DNA of 34,008 nt from an uncultured Oscillospiraceae bacterium (GTDB lineage Bacteria > Bacillota > Clostridia > Oscillospirales > Ruminococcaceae). The notes under the pieces are model-generated. The model was not told where the DNA came from and did no database searches. It was given only the letters and a program-made list of their open reading frames with translations. The translations under genes and the position numbers were made by a program. The DNA lies in NCBI GenBank assembly GCA_947522735.1, contig CANNTZ010000021.1, positions 1 to 34,008 on the forward strand, given 5' to 3'. Shown piece by piece: positions 8,828 to 16,944 of this stretch. Within the stretch, counting starts at the first letter, position 1. Each line of letters starts with the position of its first letter.

Positions 8828-9139
8828 CTATACGTTTGACAGTTCATCCACAAACCCCGCTCTCTTTCTGAGCGTTGAGGGGGAAATTTGAGATATATAT
8901 ATAATAGTATTGTCATTTTTTTCCGGTTTTCTGCGCCGTGCCTGTGTATCTCTTTCCGGCGCCTTGCAGACGACAAAGCTTTTCGGAAGCTCGGTCGAGA
9001 CGTTGATCACCCTTCCCGCCCTTTCGGACGCCGCCAGAAAGCCCTTTGTGGAGCGAGCTATGGTCGAATTTTCGATATCGAATATTCCGACGATATCTCT
9101 TGTCAGCACCAATATATCGTTTCCGAGGTGAAGATACAT
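8828..9139 (-). CDS. remB: RemB-like extracellular matrix regulator (YaaB/DUF370 family)
   Basis: The 103-aa protein begins MYLHLGNDILVLTRDIVGIF, closely matching Bacillus RemB (YaaB), a small DNA-binding-type protein linked to control of biofilm matrix genes. It ends STLRKRAGFVDEL, also as in RemB. Between PKSFVVCK (about 52-59) and IIYISQIS (about 79-86) there are about 18 extra, Arg/Lys/Glu-rich residues not found in the roughly 80-aa Bacillus protein. The start is placed at the ATG one base after the recF TGA, with GGGGCGG just upstream. Position between recF and gyrB is the classic yaaB location. Confidence 0.87.
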   Translation of the reverse strand: MYLHLGNDILVLTRDIVGIFDIENSTIARSTKGFLAASERAGRVINVSTELPKSFVVCKAPERDTQARRRKPEKNDNTIIYISQISPSTLRKRAGFVDELSNV

Positions 9140-9140
9140 T

Positions 9141-10304
9141 TCAATTTCCGCCCCTGTCCAAAGCTTTTTCCGCTTCCCCAAGCGGTATCGTATTGACGTC
9201 CCCGGCGATATTGAGCCGATCGGCGTCGCAGCAGGTTATAAAAACCTGATTTTTTTCAAAGCTGCCGAGCACCACCGCGCGCCTGCGTGAATCCAGCTCG
9301 CTCAACACGTCGTCGAGCAGCACTATGGGGATATGCCCGGTTTTTTGCTCGAGCGTCGCCGCCTCCGCCATCTTGAGCGCGAGCACGCAGCTTCGCTGCT
9401 GCCCCTGCGAGCCGAACAGCTTCGCCTCTCTTCCGTCGAGCGTCAACTGAAGCTCGGCGCGGTGCGGCCCGACAAGCGTAGCGCCATAGCGTGTCTCACG
9501 CTCAAAGCAGCGCTCAAGCTCGGCGCGTATCGCACTTTTTATCGTTCCCGCATCCCGCGGCGCGTCCCTTTCCAGCCTTATCCCGCCAAGATAACGCAGT
9601 CCAAGCCGCTCCTTTTCTCCCGAAAGCTCGCTGTAGCAGTCGCATGCAGCCGCGGTGATTCCCGCGCAGAGAGCTTCTCTTGCCTCCGCAACCCTTGCCG
9701 CGCACTGCGCGTAGCTCTCATTCCATGCGGTCATATAGGACATGTCCGCGCCGGCGCGCTCCGAGAGCTGCTTGAGCGCCGCGTTGCGTTGCAGCAGCAC
9801 CCTTTTGAAGCGCCGGAGCATGACGATATACTCCGGATACATCTGACAAAGCAGCGTGTCCAGAAATCTTCGTCTGCTCTCCGGCCCGCCCTTGACGATT
9901 TCCATGTGCGACGGAGTAAACGCGACGCAGCAGAAATTTCCCGCCAGCTCCTGCACGCTCCGCAGCGGAACGCCGTTCAGCCAGCTTTTCTTTTTTTCAG
10001 TGGCGGCATCCAGCGCTATTCGCGCCTGCTGCTCCCTGCCGTCCGCCTCAAAGCTCAGCTCCAGCTCGGCAAGCCTGCCGCCGTAACGTATCAGATCTCC
10101 GTCGTGCGCCGGGCGAAAGCTCTTGCCGCCGGTGAACAGCCACATGCTCTCGATAATATTGGTCTTTCCCGCGCCGTTCTCGCCGCAGATGACGTTCACT
10201 CGCCGGAAGCCGCCGAGCGAAAGCTCCTCAAAGCTGCGGAAGTCCCGCAGGCTTATCGCGCTCGCCCGAACCGGCGTCCTCTCCGCTTCGGAATAATCTC
10301 TCAT
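9141..10304 (-). CDS. recF: DNA replication and repair protein RecF
   Basis: RecF is an SMC-like ATPase that helps load RecA at single-strand gaps with RecO and RecR. The 387-aa protein has Walker A GENGAGKTNI (41-50), an SHQ-like GSQGQQRSCVLALK signature and Walker B IVLLDDVLSELD. The N-terminus carries about 12 residues more than the usual start before the conserved SLRDFRSFE; the ATG has only a weak ribosome site, and no better start is seen. The stop overlaps the region just before the remB start, suggesting translational coupling. Confidence 0.95.
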   Translation of the reverse strand: MRDYSEAERTPVRASAISLRDFRSFEELSLGGFRRVNVICGENGAGKTNIIESMWLFTGGKSFRPAHDGDLIRYGGRLAELELSFEADGREQQARIALDAATEKKKSWLNGVPLRSVQELAGNFCCVAFTPSHMEIVKGGPESRRRFLDTLLCQMYPEYIVMLRRFKRVLLQRNAALKQLSERAGADMSYMTAWNESYAQCAARVAEAREALCAGITAAACDCYSELSGEKERLGLRYLGGIRLERDAPRDAGTIKSAIRAELERCFERETRYGATLVGPHRAELQLTLDGREAKLFGSQGQQRSCVLALKMAEAATLEQKTGHIPIVLLDDVLSELDSRRRAVVLGSFEKNQVFITCCDADRLNIAGDVNTIPLGEAEKALDRGGN

Positions 10305-10382
10305 CAGTTACCGATAACCCGTTTCAATAGCTCTTTTGCGCTTTTTTTGTCATATCGCCGTATTTCCTGCCGTCCTGCTGGC

Positions 10383-10607
10383 TCAGCCCTCTGCCCCTGA
10401 CGCTACGGAATATACCTCGCCTTCTCCGTCAAGCTGCACCGTATCGCCCGGACGCAGCTTTTTTCCTCGCATCAGGCACGGCTCTCCATTGACGAGAACC
10501 CTTCCCTCCGCAATCAGCTCTTTGGCCTCGCCTCCTGTCCTCACCATCGACGAGAGCTTCATAAAGCTGTCCAATTTAATATACTCCGTGTAAATTTCTA
10601 TTTTCAT
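10383..10607 (-). CDS. yaaA: S4-domain RNA-binding protein YaaA (RlbA)
   Basis: This 74-aa protein is an S4 RNA-binding domain, seen as IKLDSFMKLSSMVRTGGEAK followed by ELIAEGRVLVNGEP and KLRPGDTV. In Firmicutes a small S4 protein lies between dnaN and recF and is implicated in ribosome or RNA binding. Its position (27 nt after dnaN, 78 nt before recF) fits exactly. Confidence 0.9.
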   Translation of the reverse strand: MKIEIYTEYIKLDSFMKLSSMVRTGGEAKELIAEGRVLVNGEPCLMRGKKLRPGDTVQLDGEGEVYSVASGAEG

Positions 10608-10634
10608 ATTACCTCTTGTAGTGGATGCTTTATC

Positions 10635-11750
10635 TTATCCCTTGAGCTTTACAGGCAGGACGAGGAACAGGAAGCTGTCTCCCTCCGGCGGGATTATCTT
10701 CACCGGCGAGAGCGCGCCGTTGAGCACTATCTTCACCCTGTCGCAGCCGGCCGCCTTGAGAGCGTCAAGCAGATAATGGTTGGAAAAACCGACAGAGACC
10801 TCGCTTCCCTCAAGCCTGCACTCGATTTTGTCAAAGGCGCGTCCTATGGTTGTGGTGCAGGCAAACGCAATGAAGCCGTCGGTAAAATCCACCTTGATAT
10901 GGCTGCGCAGACGGTCGTCTATTATCGGCGAGGTGCGCTCCACGCTCTCTATCATCGCCCGCGTGTCGACGATGACTGTCGTCGCGCCGCCGGACGGAAT
11001 AGCCTTGTTGTGATCAAGAAACTCGCCCTCAAGCAGGCGGGTTATCACGTTGTATTCGTTTATCTCAAATATCATGTGACGCTTTGCCGCGCGCATTACA
11101 ACGTCGTCGTCCTCGCCGGAGATCATGCGGCTCAGCTCCGCAAGCGCTCGTCCGGGGATTATGAAGGTGTCACTGCCGGTGTAGTCCACCCTTTCGCGGC
11201 GCACCGCAAGACGGAAGCCGTCAAGCGATACCATAGTCAGCAGCCCATCCTCGAAGATAAACTTCACGCCTGTAAGCGCCGGGCGGATATCGGTTGTTGC
11301 GACCGCAAACAGCGTCTGGTCTATCATGCTCTTGAGAAGTCCGCTTTTAAGGGTTATCTCGCTGCTTATGTCCCCGTCGCCGGGAAGCTGCGGATAATCG
11401 CGCGCGGGCATGCCTAAAATGGTATACTCGGTGCTGCCGCAGTGGAGCTCGACGATATTCTTGTCGTTGGTGCTCAGGCTTACAGCTCCGGTCGGCATAT
11501 TGCGAAGGATATCGGCGAAGAGCTTGGCGTTGATAACTATCTCGCCCTCCTCCACGGTCTCGCATTCGCGTTCGGCTGTGATGCCGATCTCAAGGTTATA
11601 GCCGGAGACCTTTATGGTGCCTGCGCCGTTATGTTTGGTCGCGTTGAGCAGCACTCCCTCAAGAGACGGTGTAGCCATCTTGCCGGAGACTGCGCGCGAC
11701 GCATTGGATACCATCTCGTAAAGCGTCTGTTTATCACAGTTGAATATCAA
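10635..11750 (-). CDS. dnaN: DNA polymerase III beta subunit (sliding clamp)
   Basis: DnaN is the processivity clamp that encircles DNA and tethers polymerase. The 371-aa protein has the three-domain clamp length. It has an N-terminal CDKQTLYEMVSNASRAVSGK segment, LEGVLLNATK, and the C-terminal LLDALKAAG and PVKIIPPEGDSFLFLVLPVK typical of DnaN. It starts with TTG: AAAGGA lies 9 nt upstream, and the only nearby ATG is in another frame. Transcription may come from dnaA read-through or from the AT-rich dnaA-dnaN gap. Confidence 0.97.
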   Translation of the reverse strand: MIFNCDKQTLYEMVSNASRAVSGKMATPSLEGVLLNATKHNGAGTIKVSGYNLEIGITAERECETVEEGEIVINAKLFADILRNMPTGAVSLSTNDKNIVELHCGSTEYTILGMPARDYPQLPGDGDISSEITLKSGLLKSMIDQTLFAVATTDIRPALTGVKFIFEDGLLTMVSLDGFRLAVRRERVDYTGSDTFIIPGRALAELSRMISGEDDDVVMRAAKRHMIFEINEYNVITRLLEGEFLDHNKAIPSGGATTVIVDTRAMIESVERTSPIIDDRLRSHIKVDFTDGFIAFACTTTIGRAFDKIECRLEGSEVSVGFSNHYLLDALKAAGCDRVKIVLNGALSPVKIIPPEGDSFLFLVLPVKLKG

Positions 11751-11786
11751 TTGAATACATCCTTTCTTATCGGTTTTGGGCGGAGG

Positions 11787-11795
11787 TTTTTCACA
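11787..11795 (+). promoter_or_regulatory. DnaA box
   Basis: TTTTTCACA fits the relaxed consensus TTWTNCACA. It lies just upstream of dnaN, beside the AT-rich tract. Confidence 0.55.
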
Positions 11796-11860
11796 TCGCC
11801 GTTGTCAGAAAAAAAATGAAATGATATAATATATAAAAGTGAGCCGTCGCAGTAGAGGGC

Positions 11861-12079
11861 GTTGAAATGTTGAAAGGAAGAAAATTCCTTGAAAAGAAGC
11901 GGAAAAAACGGCGATGATAGACTGCGAAAACAAAAAGGATAAAATGTTGAAAAGTTGAAATGTAAAAGAGATCTCACAATATTTGCCCGGTTTCAACGTG
12001 GAAAAGTAAAAATACAGTTAAAAACAACTGTCCGGGGATGGGGCAATTAAACTTTAAACAGGTGGTGAAAAAGTTGAAA
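11861..12079. repeat. GTTGAAA heptamer cluster, dnaN side of dnaA
   Basis: Exact GTTGAAA copies occur at 11861-11867, 11869-11875, 11946-11952, 11954-11960 and 12073-12079, and one inverted copy (TTTCAAC) at 11991-11997. Two tandem pairs are spaced by exactly 8 bp. The arrangement resembles protein-binding iterons; the binder is unknown. Confidence 0.75.
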
Positions 12080-12088
12080 CGCGGCTGT

Positions 12089-12097
12089 TGTGGAAAA
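12089..12097 (-). promoter_or_regulatory. DnaA box
   Basis: The minus strand reads TTTTCCACA, one base from TTATCCACA, six bases downstream of the dnaA stop codon. Confidence 0.6.
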
Positions 12098-12102
12098 TCT
12101 TT

Positions 12103-13416
12103 TCAGTTTCCGTTTATATTGCGGATAATGTCGCTGATGAGCTCGCGGTAAGAGGGGTCGGCTTCCATCTTTGCGGAGACGTTCTGGATGGAATAGACGA
12201 CGGTGGAATGATCCTTGCCGCCGAACTCCTCGCCGATGGAGGACATGGCCATCTGGGTTATCTCCCGGATGACGTACATTGCGGCCTGACGCGCGGCGGA
12301 AACCGCCTGAACGCGCTTGTTGGACTTGATATCGGTGGGACTGACGTTGAAGGTTCGGGATACCTCAAGGATTATCTTTTCCACGGTGATCGGCACCGGC
12401 TGATTATCAGAGAGGATATCCTTTATGGCCTTCTGCGCCATTATGATGGAGGGCGTAGCGCCGGAGATATCGCGATAGGCGCCGAGCTTTTTGACGGCCC
12501 CCTCAAGCTGGCGGATATTATTTTTGAGGCGGTTTGCGATATATTCCGCGGTGTCCTCGGGAATATCGAAGCCGAGCAGCTCCGCCTTGCGGTGGATTAT
12601 CGCCATACGGGTCTCGAAATCCGGAGGCTGGATATCGGCGATGAGGCCGGATTCAAAGCGGGTGCGAAGTCTGTCCTCAAGGGTGCGGATCTCCTTCGGA
12701 GGTCTGTCGGAGGCGAGGACAATCTGCTTTTTCGCCTCATAGAGGCTGTTGAAGGTATGGAAAAACTCCTCCTGCGTGCTCTCCTTGCCGCCGATAAACT
12801 GGATATCGTCGACGAGCAGGACGTCCGCCTTGCGGTATTTGTTGCGGAACTCGCTGCGGGTATCGTTTCCTATGGCCTCGATGAGCTCGTTGGTGAAGTC
12901 CTCGCTCTTTATATAGCAGAGGTTCATGGAGGGATATTTCGCGGATATCTCGTTGCAGATGGCATACATCAGGTGGGTTTTGCCGAGCCCGGAGTTGCCG
13001 TGGATAAACAGCGGGTTATAGGTGCCCGCAGGCTTGGCGGCGACAGCCATTGCGGCTGCGTGGGCAAACTTATTGGAGGGGCCGACGATATATGTAGCGA
13101 AGGTGTATTCGTACTCGCCCGGCTCGTCCGAGCCGGAGAGTTTTTTCTTCGGGGTCTCCGCCGGGGCGTTCTCATAATCAATCCTGACCTCGACCTCGAA
13201 GCCCATAGCGCTGCCAAACGCCTCCTTGAGCAGCGAGAAGAACTTAGGATCGACGAGCACGTCGTGATAGAACTTGTCCTCGACCGAGAGGACGACTACG
13301 CCGGCCTCGATGCCGACGGGTCTGATTTTGCTGAACCACGCGTTGTAATTGGTGGTGGTCAGCTGGCCGCGGCAATACTCCATTGCGGCGTTGAAGATGT
13401 CCAGAAAGGATTCCAT
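12103..13416 (-). CDS. dnaA: Chromosomal replication initiator protein DnaA
   Basis: DnaA is the AAA+ protein that binds DnaA boxes and melts the origin. The 437-aa protein has an N-terminal interaction domain (about 1-80) and a short linker. The ATPase core has Walker A GNSGLGKTHL (140-149), Walker B LLVDDIQF (200-207) and a sensor region with RTLEDRLRTRF. The C-terminal DNA-binding domain carries KDHSTVVYSIQN. The ATG at 13416 has AAGGTGAGG a few bases upstream; longer in-frame extensions run into the DnaA-box leader and have no ribosome site. Leader DnaA boxes suggest autoregulation. Confidence 0.98.
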   Translation of the reverse strand: MESFLDIFNAAMEYCRGQLTTTNYNAWFSKIRPVGIEAGVVVLSVEDKFYHDVLVDPKFFSLLKEAFGSAMGFEVEVRIDYENAPAETPKKKLSGSDEPGEYEYTFATYIVGPSNKFAHAAAMAVAAKPAGTYNPLFIHGNSGLGKTHLMYAICNEISAKYPSMNLCYIKSEDFTNELIEAIGNDTRSEFRNKYRKADVLLVDDIQFIGGKESTQEEFFHTFNSLYEAKKQIVLASDRPPKEIRTLEDRLRTRFESGLIADIQPPDFETRMAIIHRKAELLGFDIPEDTAEYIANRLKNNIRQLEGAVKKLGAYRDISGATPSIIMAQKAIKDILSDNQPVPITVEKIILEVSRTFNVSPTDIKSNKRVQAVSAARQAAMYVIREITQMAMSSIGEEFGGKDHSTVVYSIQNVSAKMEADPSYRELISDIIRNINGN

Positions 13417-13451
13417 AAGTAACCTCACCTTAATTGTTGTTCTGGGAACAC

Positions 13452-13460
13452 TGTGGAAAA
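13452..13460 (-). promoter_or_regulatory. DnaA box in dnaA leader
   Basis: TGTGGAAAA (complement TTTTCCACA) lies between the dnaA promoter and start codon, where DnaA could act at the origin and repress its own gene. Confidence 0.6.
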
Positions 13461-13508
13461 CCGGTTGAAAGGGTTGAAAACTCAAGTTAAAAGGGGTTGA
13501 CATAAAAA

Positions 13509-13517
13509 TTTTCCACA
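13509..13517 (+). promoter_or_regulatory. DnaA box in dnaA leader
   Basis: TTTTCCACA, inverted relative to the box at 13452-13460 and about 50 bp from it, just downstream of the dnaA -10 element. Confidence 0.6.
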
Positions 13518-13542
13518 CGATTTAAACGTTGAATTTTCTATT

Positions 13543-13571
13543 ATTATACCACACCTCTTTTACTTTTTCAA
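13543..13571 (-). promoter_or_regulatory. dnaA promoter
   Basis: On the minus strand TTGAAA, a 17-bp spacer and TATAAT form a near-consensus housekeeping (sigma-A type) promoter. The -10 ends about 127 nt upstream of the dnaA ATG. The leader carries two DnaA boxes and two GTTGAAA copies. Confidence 0.75.
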
Positions 13572-13604
13572 CAGCTAAATGACTGCATATATATAATAGT
13601 ATAG

Positions 13605-14256
13605 TTTTCTCCGCGCCGGGCAATGCCCGGTGATATATCCGCGGTTCGGTCGTCCTCACGCTTCGCGTTGCGGGGACCTTACGTTATCGGTTTCGTTAAC
13701 TTATTCCCGCGGCGCGGGCACGACTCTGGTTTTTCTTGTGATTGACTTTTTCTTTCGCCTATCGGCGAGGGCGGGCAGCGCCCGCTGGAATGTTCGCGGG
13801 CGAAACCGGCGCAAGCGACGGTTTCTTACGTTTGCTGTTACACAGCGTTCATCCCCGCGGCGCGAGCATAATTCTACCTTTCTCCGCGCGAATAAGTCAA
13901 TGCACTTGATAACGTAAGCCACCGGGCGAAGCGCGGAGGCGTTCCGCGTTTAGCGGAAGAGGAGAGTGTTTCCAAAGAGAGAGGGGAAACAGCCTGAAAG
14001 GGTGTCCCCTCTCTCTTTGGTGCGCCTTTGCCTACTTTCGTCGTGAAACGAAAGTAGGTGCCCGCCCGGCACGAGGGCAAGTCAGCGCCAAAAGGCAGTT
14101 CATCCTTGCCGACAGGCGAAAAACAAAACCAACCATAAGAAAAGATAGATTACCCCGCCGCCGCGCGAACCAGCTAACGATATCGAATCTGTAAGCCCAC
14201 GCGCGAAGCGCGGAGGCGAACCGCGCCGGGCAATGCCCGCAGGTGGAGATTAATAA
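13605..14256. repeat. Left composite repeat block, upstream of parA
   Basis: This gap holds no credible gene. It contains an inverted copy of the 50-bp unit (13639-13688), a plus-strand unit starting at 13908 and a degenerate unit near 14178-14235. It also has palindromes such as GGGCAATGCCCG and the long two-hairpin module at 13972-14058. The segments from about 13752-13811 and 13861-13944 closely match 16069-16126 and 16207-16285 in the same orientation. Open frames of 60-100 codons here are translations of repeat sequence shared between blocks, without ribosome sites. Confidence 0.85.
13972..14058. repeat. Two-stem-loop module, copy 1
   Basis: The first stem is 16 perfect base pairs: CCAAAGAGAGAGGGGA (13972-13987) with its complement at 14005-14020. 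The loop can fold further into CAGCCT/AGGGTG with one mismatch. Ten bases later an 11-bp perfect stem, CCTACTTTCGT (14031-14041) with ACGAAAGTAGG (14048-14058), closes a 6-nt loop. Near-identical at 16945-17031, and structurally alike but different in sequence at 16319-16425. Confidence 0.85.
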
Positions 14257-14265
14257 GGACGGTAC

Positions 14266-14294
14266 TTGTAAAAAGAGAAAAGACTTGCTATAAT
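14266..14294 (+). promoter_or_regulatory. parAB promoter
   Basis: TTGTAA (14266-14271), a 17-bp spacer and a perfect TATAAT (14289-14294) lie between the left repeat block and parA, 40 nt before the start codon. Confidence 0.75.
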
Positions 14295-14333
14295 ATTGGT
14301 ATATTATATTTTTTGTGGAGCAGTGTAAGTGTT

Positions 14334-15104
14334 ATGGGAAAGATTATCGCCGTGGCAAACCAGAAGGGCGGAGTCGGAAAGACTACGACCGTTGTTAACC
14401 TCGCCGCAGCCGTCGGTGCGCAAGACAGAAAAGTCCTTGTCGTCGATTTTGATCCGCAGGGCAACGCGACCAGCGGCTTAGGCATAAACAAGCGCGGAGT
14501 CAAGGCCACTACCTACGAGCTCATTATGGGAGAGTGCAGATTTGACGACGCCTGCGTCAGTACCGGCTTCAAAAATACAGACCTCCTCCCCGCCAATATC
14601 AACCTCGCCGCGACGGAGATAGAGCTTGTGGATACCGAAAACCGCGCGCTCGCGCTTAAAAAATCTCTTGCCGGCGCGCGAGAGCGCTACGACTACATAT
14701 TCATTGACTGTCCCCCCTCCCTTGGGCTGCTCACCTTAAATGCCCTGAGCGCCTGCGATAGTCTTCTCATACCAATCCAGTGTGAGTATTACGCGCTTGA
14801 GGGCCTTTCTCAGCTCATGACCACCGTCAGGCAGATCAAAAAGCTTTACAACCCGCACATCGAGATTGAGGGCGTTCTGTTTACGATGTACGACGCGCGT
14901 CTTAACCTGACGCTTCAGGTTGTGAGTGAGGTCAAAAAATATTTTCCGCAGAAAATTTTCAGCTCGGTCATCCCGCGCAACGTCAAGCTCTCGGAGGCGC
15001 CCAGCTTCGGCAAGCCGGTCATGTACCACGACGGCGCGTCCAGAGGAGCAAACGCCTATGCCGAGCTTGCTGCGGAGCTTATCGCCAAGAACAAAACGCG
15101 TTGA
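14334..15104 (+). CDS. parA: Chromosome partitioning ATPase ParA (Soj)
   Basis: Soj/ParA is a deviant Walker ATPase that binds DNA, interacts with ParB and in Bacillus also controls DnaA. The 256-aa protein has the deviant Walker A QKGGVGKTTT (10-19), the Walker A' motif VLVVDFDPQGNATSGLG, and the FIDCPPSLGLLTLNAL segment, all typical of chromosomal Soj. The ATG at 14334 is chosen because it gives the canonical MGKIIAVANQKGG start; an upstream in-frame TTG at 14313 has no ribosome site. GTGGAG lies rather far (about 13 nt) from the ATG. The gene is followed 45 nt later by parB. Confidence 0.96.
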   Translation: MGKIIAVANQKGGVGKTTTVVNLAAAVGAQDRKVLVVDFDPQGNATSGLGINKRGVKATTYELIMGECRFDDACVSTGFKNTDLLPANINLAATEIELVDTENRALALKKSLAGARERYDYIFIDCPPSLGLLTLNALSACDSLLIPIQCEYYALEGLSQLMTTVRQIKKLYNPHIEIEGVLFTMYDARLNLTLQVVSEVKKYFPQKIFSSVIPRNVKLSEAPSFGKPVMYHDGASRGANAYAELAAELIAKNKTR

Positions 15105-15149
15105 CCGGTAACCGCATTTTGTATCATATACGATTTGGAGGGCTTAGCC

Positions 15150-16046
15150 TTGGCAAAGAAACAGAGCGGTCTTGGAAAGGGTCTCGAGGCGCTTTTCGCC
15201 GATAATTCACAGGACGAACAGAAGGTCGAGATGATAAGGATAGCGGACGTCGAGCCGAATCGCGAGCAGCCGCGCAAAAGCTTTGACGACGCGGCGATGG
15301 AGGAGCTTGCCGAATCGATAAGGCAGCACGGCGTGCTTCAGCCGATAATCGCGCGACCCGCTATCGGCGGCAGCTATATCATCGTTGCGGGCGAACGCCG
15401 CTGGCGCGCCGCGCGCCTTGCCGGGCTGGACGAGGTGCCGGTAATCGTGCGCGAGATGGACGAGCAGCAGGCGGCGCAGCTTGCGCTAATCGAGAACCTC
15501 CAGCGCGAGGATCTCAATCCGATGGAGGAGGCGGCCGCGATAAAGCAGCTCATGGAGCTTTACGGCTTTTCGCAGGAGCAGGTTGCGGAGAAGCTCGGCA
15601 AGTCGCGACCGGACATCGCGAACAAGCTGCGTCTGCTGGGACTGCCGGAGGACATCCGCGAATACGTTGCACAGGGTAAAATTTCCGCCGGTCACGCGCG
15701 GGCTCTGCTCGCAATCGACGACGAGTCGTCCCGTCGTGCGGCGGTAGACGGCATTCTCGAGGGCAAGCTGACCGTCCGCGGCGTCGAAAACATCGCAAAG
15801 GCGTCAAAATCCCCACGCGCCCCCGCTAAAAAGCCGCTTAAAAAGGTGCTATGGGAGGCGCCGAAGCAGGATGGCGGCGACATGCCCTCCGGTGACAGCT
15901 TTTTCGAGGAGATGGAGCTCGCGCTTTCCGGCGAGCTTCATCGCAAGGTCAGAATCAGCCGCAATCAGGACGGTCGCGGGTGCATCGAGATCGAATTTTT
16001 CAGCCGTGAGGATCTCACGAAGATTGCTGAAAGTCTCAGAGAATGA
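15150..16046 (+). CDS. parB: Chromosome partitioning protein ParB (Spo0J)
   Basis: Spo0J/ParB is a CTP-dependent clamp that loads at parS, spreads and recruits SMC. The 298-aa protein begins MAKKQSGLGKGLEALF, a typical N-terminus with the conserved ParA-stimulating KGLxALF segment. It has GERRWRAAR (81-89, CTP pocket), ENLQRE (115-120) and a helix-turn-helix around KLGKSRPDIANKLRLL. The C-terminal dimerisation domain follows a basic, Lys/Pro-rich linker. The start is TTG with GGAGGG 7 nt upstream; a TTG five codons earlier overlaps that ribosome site and is unlikely. Its partner sites include the parS-like site at 4120. Confidence 0.96.
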   Translation: MAKKQSGLGKGLEALFADNSQDEQKVEMIRIADVEPNREQPRKSFDDAAMEELAESIRQHGVLQPIIARPAIGGSYIIVAGERRWRAARLAGLDEVPVIVREMDEQQAAQLALIENLQREDLNPMEEAAAIKQLMELYGFSQEQVAEKLGKSRPDIANKLRLLGLPEDIREYVAQGKISAGHARALLAIDDESSRRAAVDGILEGKLTVRGVENIAKASKSPRAPAKKPLKKVLWEAPKQDGGDMPSGDSFFEEMELALSGELHRKVRISRNQDGRGCIEIEFFSREDLTKIAESLRE

Positions 16047-16318
16047 TTTTTGCAGGTGACTTTCTTTTTTCGCCTATCGGCGAGCGGCGGGCAGCGCCCG
16101 CTGGCATGTTCGCGGGCGAAACCGGCGGCGGGCAGCGCCCGCAAGCATATCCGCGGTTCGCGCCAAAGGCGCTTACGTTATCGGTTTCGTTAACTTATTC
16201 GCGCGGCGCGAGCATAATTCTACCTTTCTCCGCGCGAACCAGTCAGCGCACTTGATAACGTAAGCCACCGCGCAAAGCGCGGAAGCGAACCGCGTCCGGT
16301 CGAAAGATGAGAGGAGAT

Positions 16319-16425
16319 CCAAGGGGAGAGAAGAAAACCGCCCGAACGGTTTTCTTCTCTTTCCTTGGTGCGTTTTTGCCTACTTTTGTCATGCATACCT
16401 ACGCATAAATGCGTGTAAAAGTAAG
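16319..16425. repeat. Two-stem-loop module, variant copy
   Basis: The first stem is 22 pairs (16319-16340 with 16347-16368): 20 Watson-Crick and two G-U/G-T pairs, around a 6-nt loop CCCGAA. Its sequence (CCAAGGGGAGAGAAG...) differs from the other copies, but it keeps the CCAA...TTGGTGCG ends. The second stem (left arm from 16379, right arm ending 16425) has gained an inner hairpin ACGCAT-AA-ATGCGT. Confidence 0.8.
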
Positions 16426-16490
16426 TGCCTGCGCGACAAGAGCGCAAGCCAATGCCAAAGCGCAGTCAATCCTCGCCGAAAGGCGAACAA

Positions 16491-16699
16491 AAAAGTCAAC
16501 CATAAGAAAAAACAGAACAGCCCAAATCTGCGGGAATAGGTTAACGAAACCGATAACGTAAGCGCCTTTGGCGCGATCCGCGGCTATGCCTGCGGGCGCT
16601 TGCCCGCCCTCGCCGAAAGGCGAAAGAAAAAGTCAACCATAAGAAAAAACAGAACAGCCCAAATCTGCGGGAATAGGTTAACGAAACTGATAACGTAAG
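16491..16699 (+). repeat. 137-bp tandem duplication inside the repeat block
   Basis: The 72-bp segment 16491-16562 recurs at 16628-16699 with a single mismatch (C at 16551, T at 16688). Both end in GATAACGTAAG, giving a 137-bp period. Confidence 0.8.
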
Positions 16700-16944
16700 G
16701 TCCCCGCAACGCGAAGCGTGAGGACGACCGAACCGCGGATATATCCCCGGGCATTGCCCGGCGGTACGAGGGCAAGCCAGCGCCAAAGCGCAACCAATCC
16801 TCGCCAAAGGCGAAAGACAAAGCCAACCATAAGAAAAAAACCGAATCAACCCAACGCCGCGCGAGCCGGTCGGCGCATTCGATAACGTAAGCCACCGGGC
16901 AAAGCCCGGAGGCGCTCCGCGTTCAGCGGAAGAGGTGAGTGTTT

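Larger units (their letters stand above)
11751..12102. other. Probable oriC part: dnaA-dnaN intergenic region
   Basis: The 352-bp gap holds DnaA-box-like 9-mers: TTTTTCACA at 11787-11795, the complement of TTTTCCACA at 12089-12097, and a one-mismatch copy at 11997-12005. An AT-rich tract at about 11808-11840 could be the unwinding element. Six GTTGAAA heptamers are also present (see the repeat entry). The position next to dnaA and the divergence of gene orientation at about 13.5 kb support an origin. Which of the two gaps beside dnaA is unwound cannot be told by eye. Confidence 0.7.
13464..13572. repeat. GTTGAAA heptamers in the dnaA leader and promoter
   Basis: Exact copies lie at 13464-13470 and 13473-13479 (9-bp spacing), and an inverted TTTCAAC lies at 13566-13572. 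The last one covers the -35 hexamer TTGAAA of the dnaA promoter, so a protein binding this motif could repress dnaA. Confidence 0.7.

Noticed and set aside
13587..13602. A 16-mer, ATATATATAATAGTAT, shared with 8895-8910 inside remB
   Set aside because: It is simple AT-rich sequence; two copies can arise by chance and no further flanking similarity is present.
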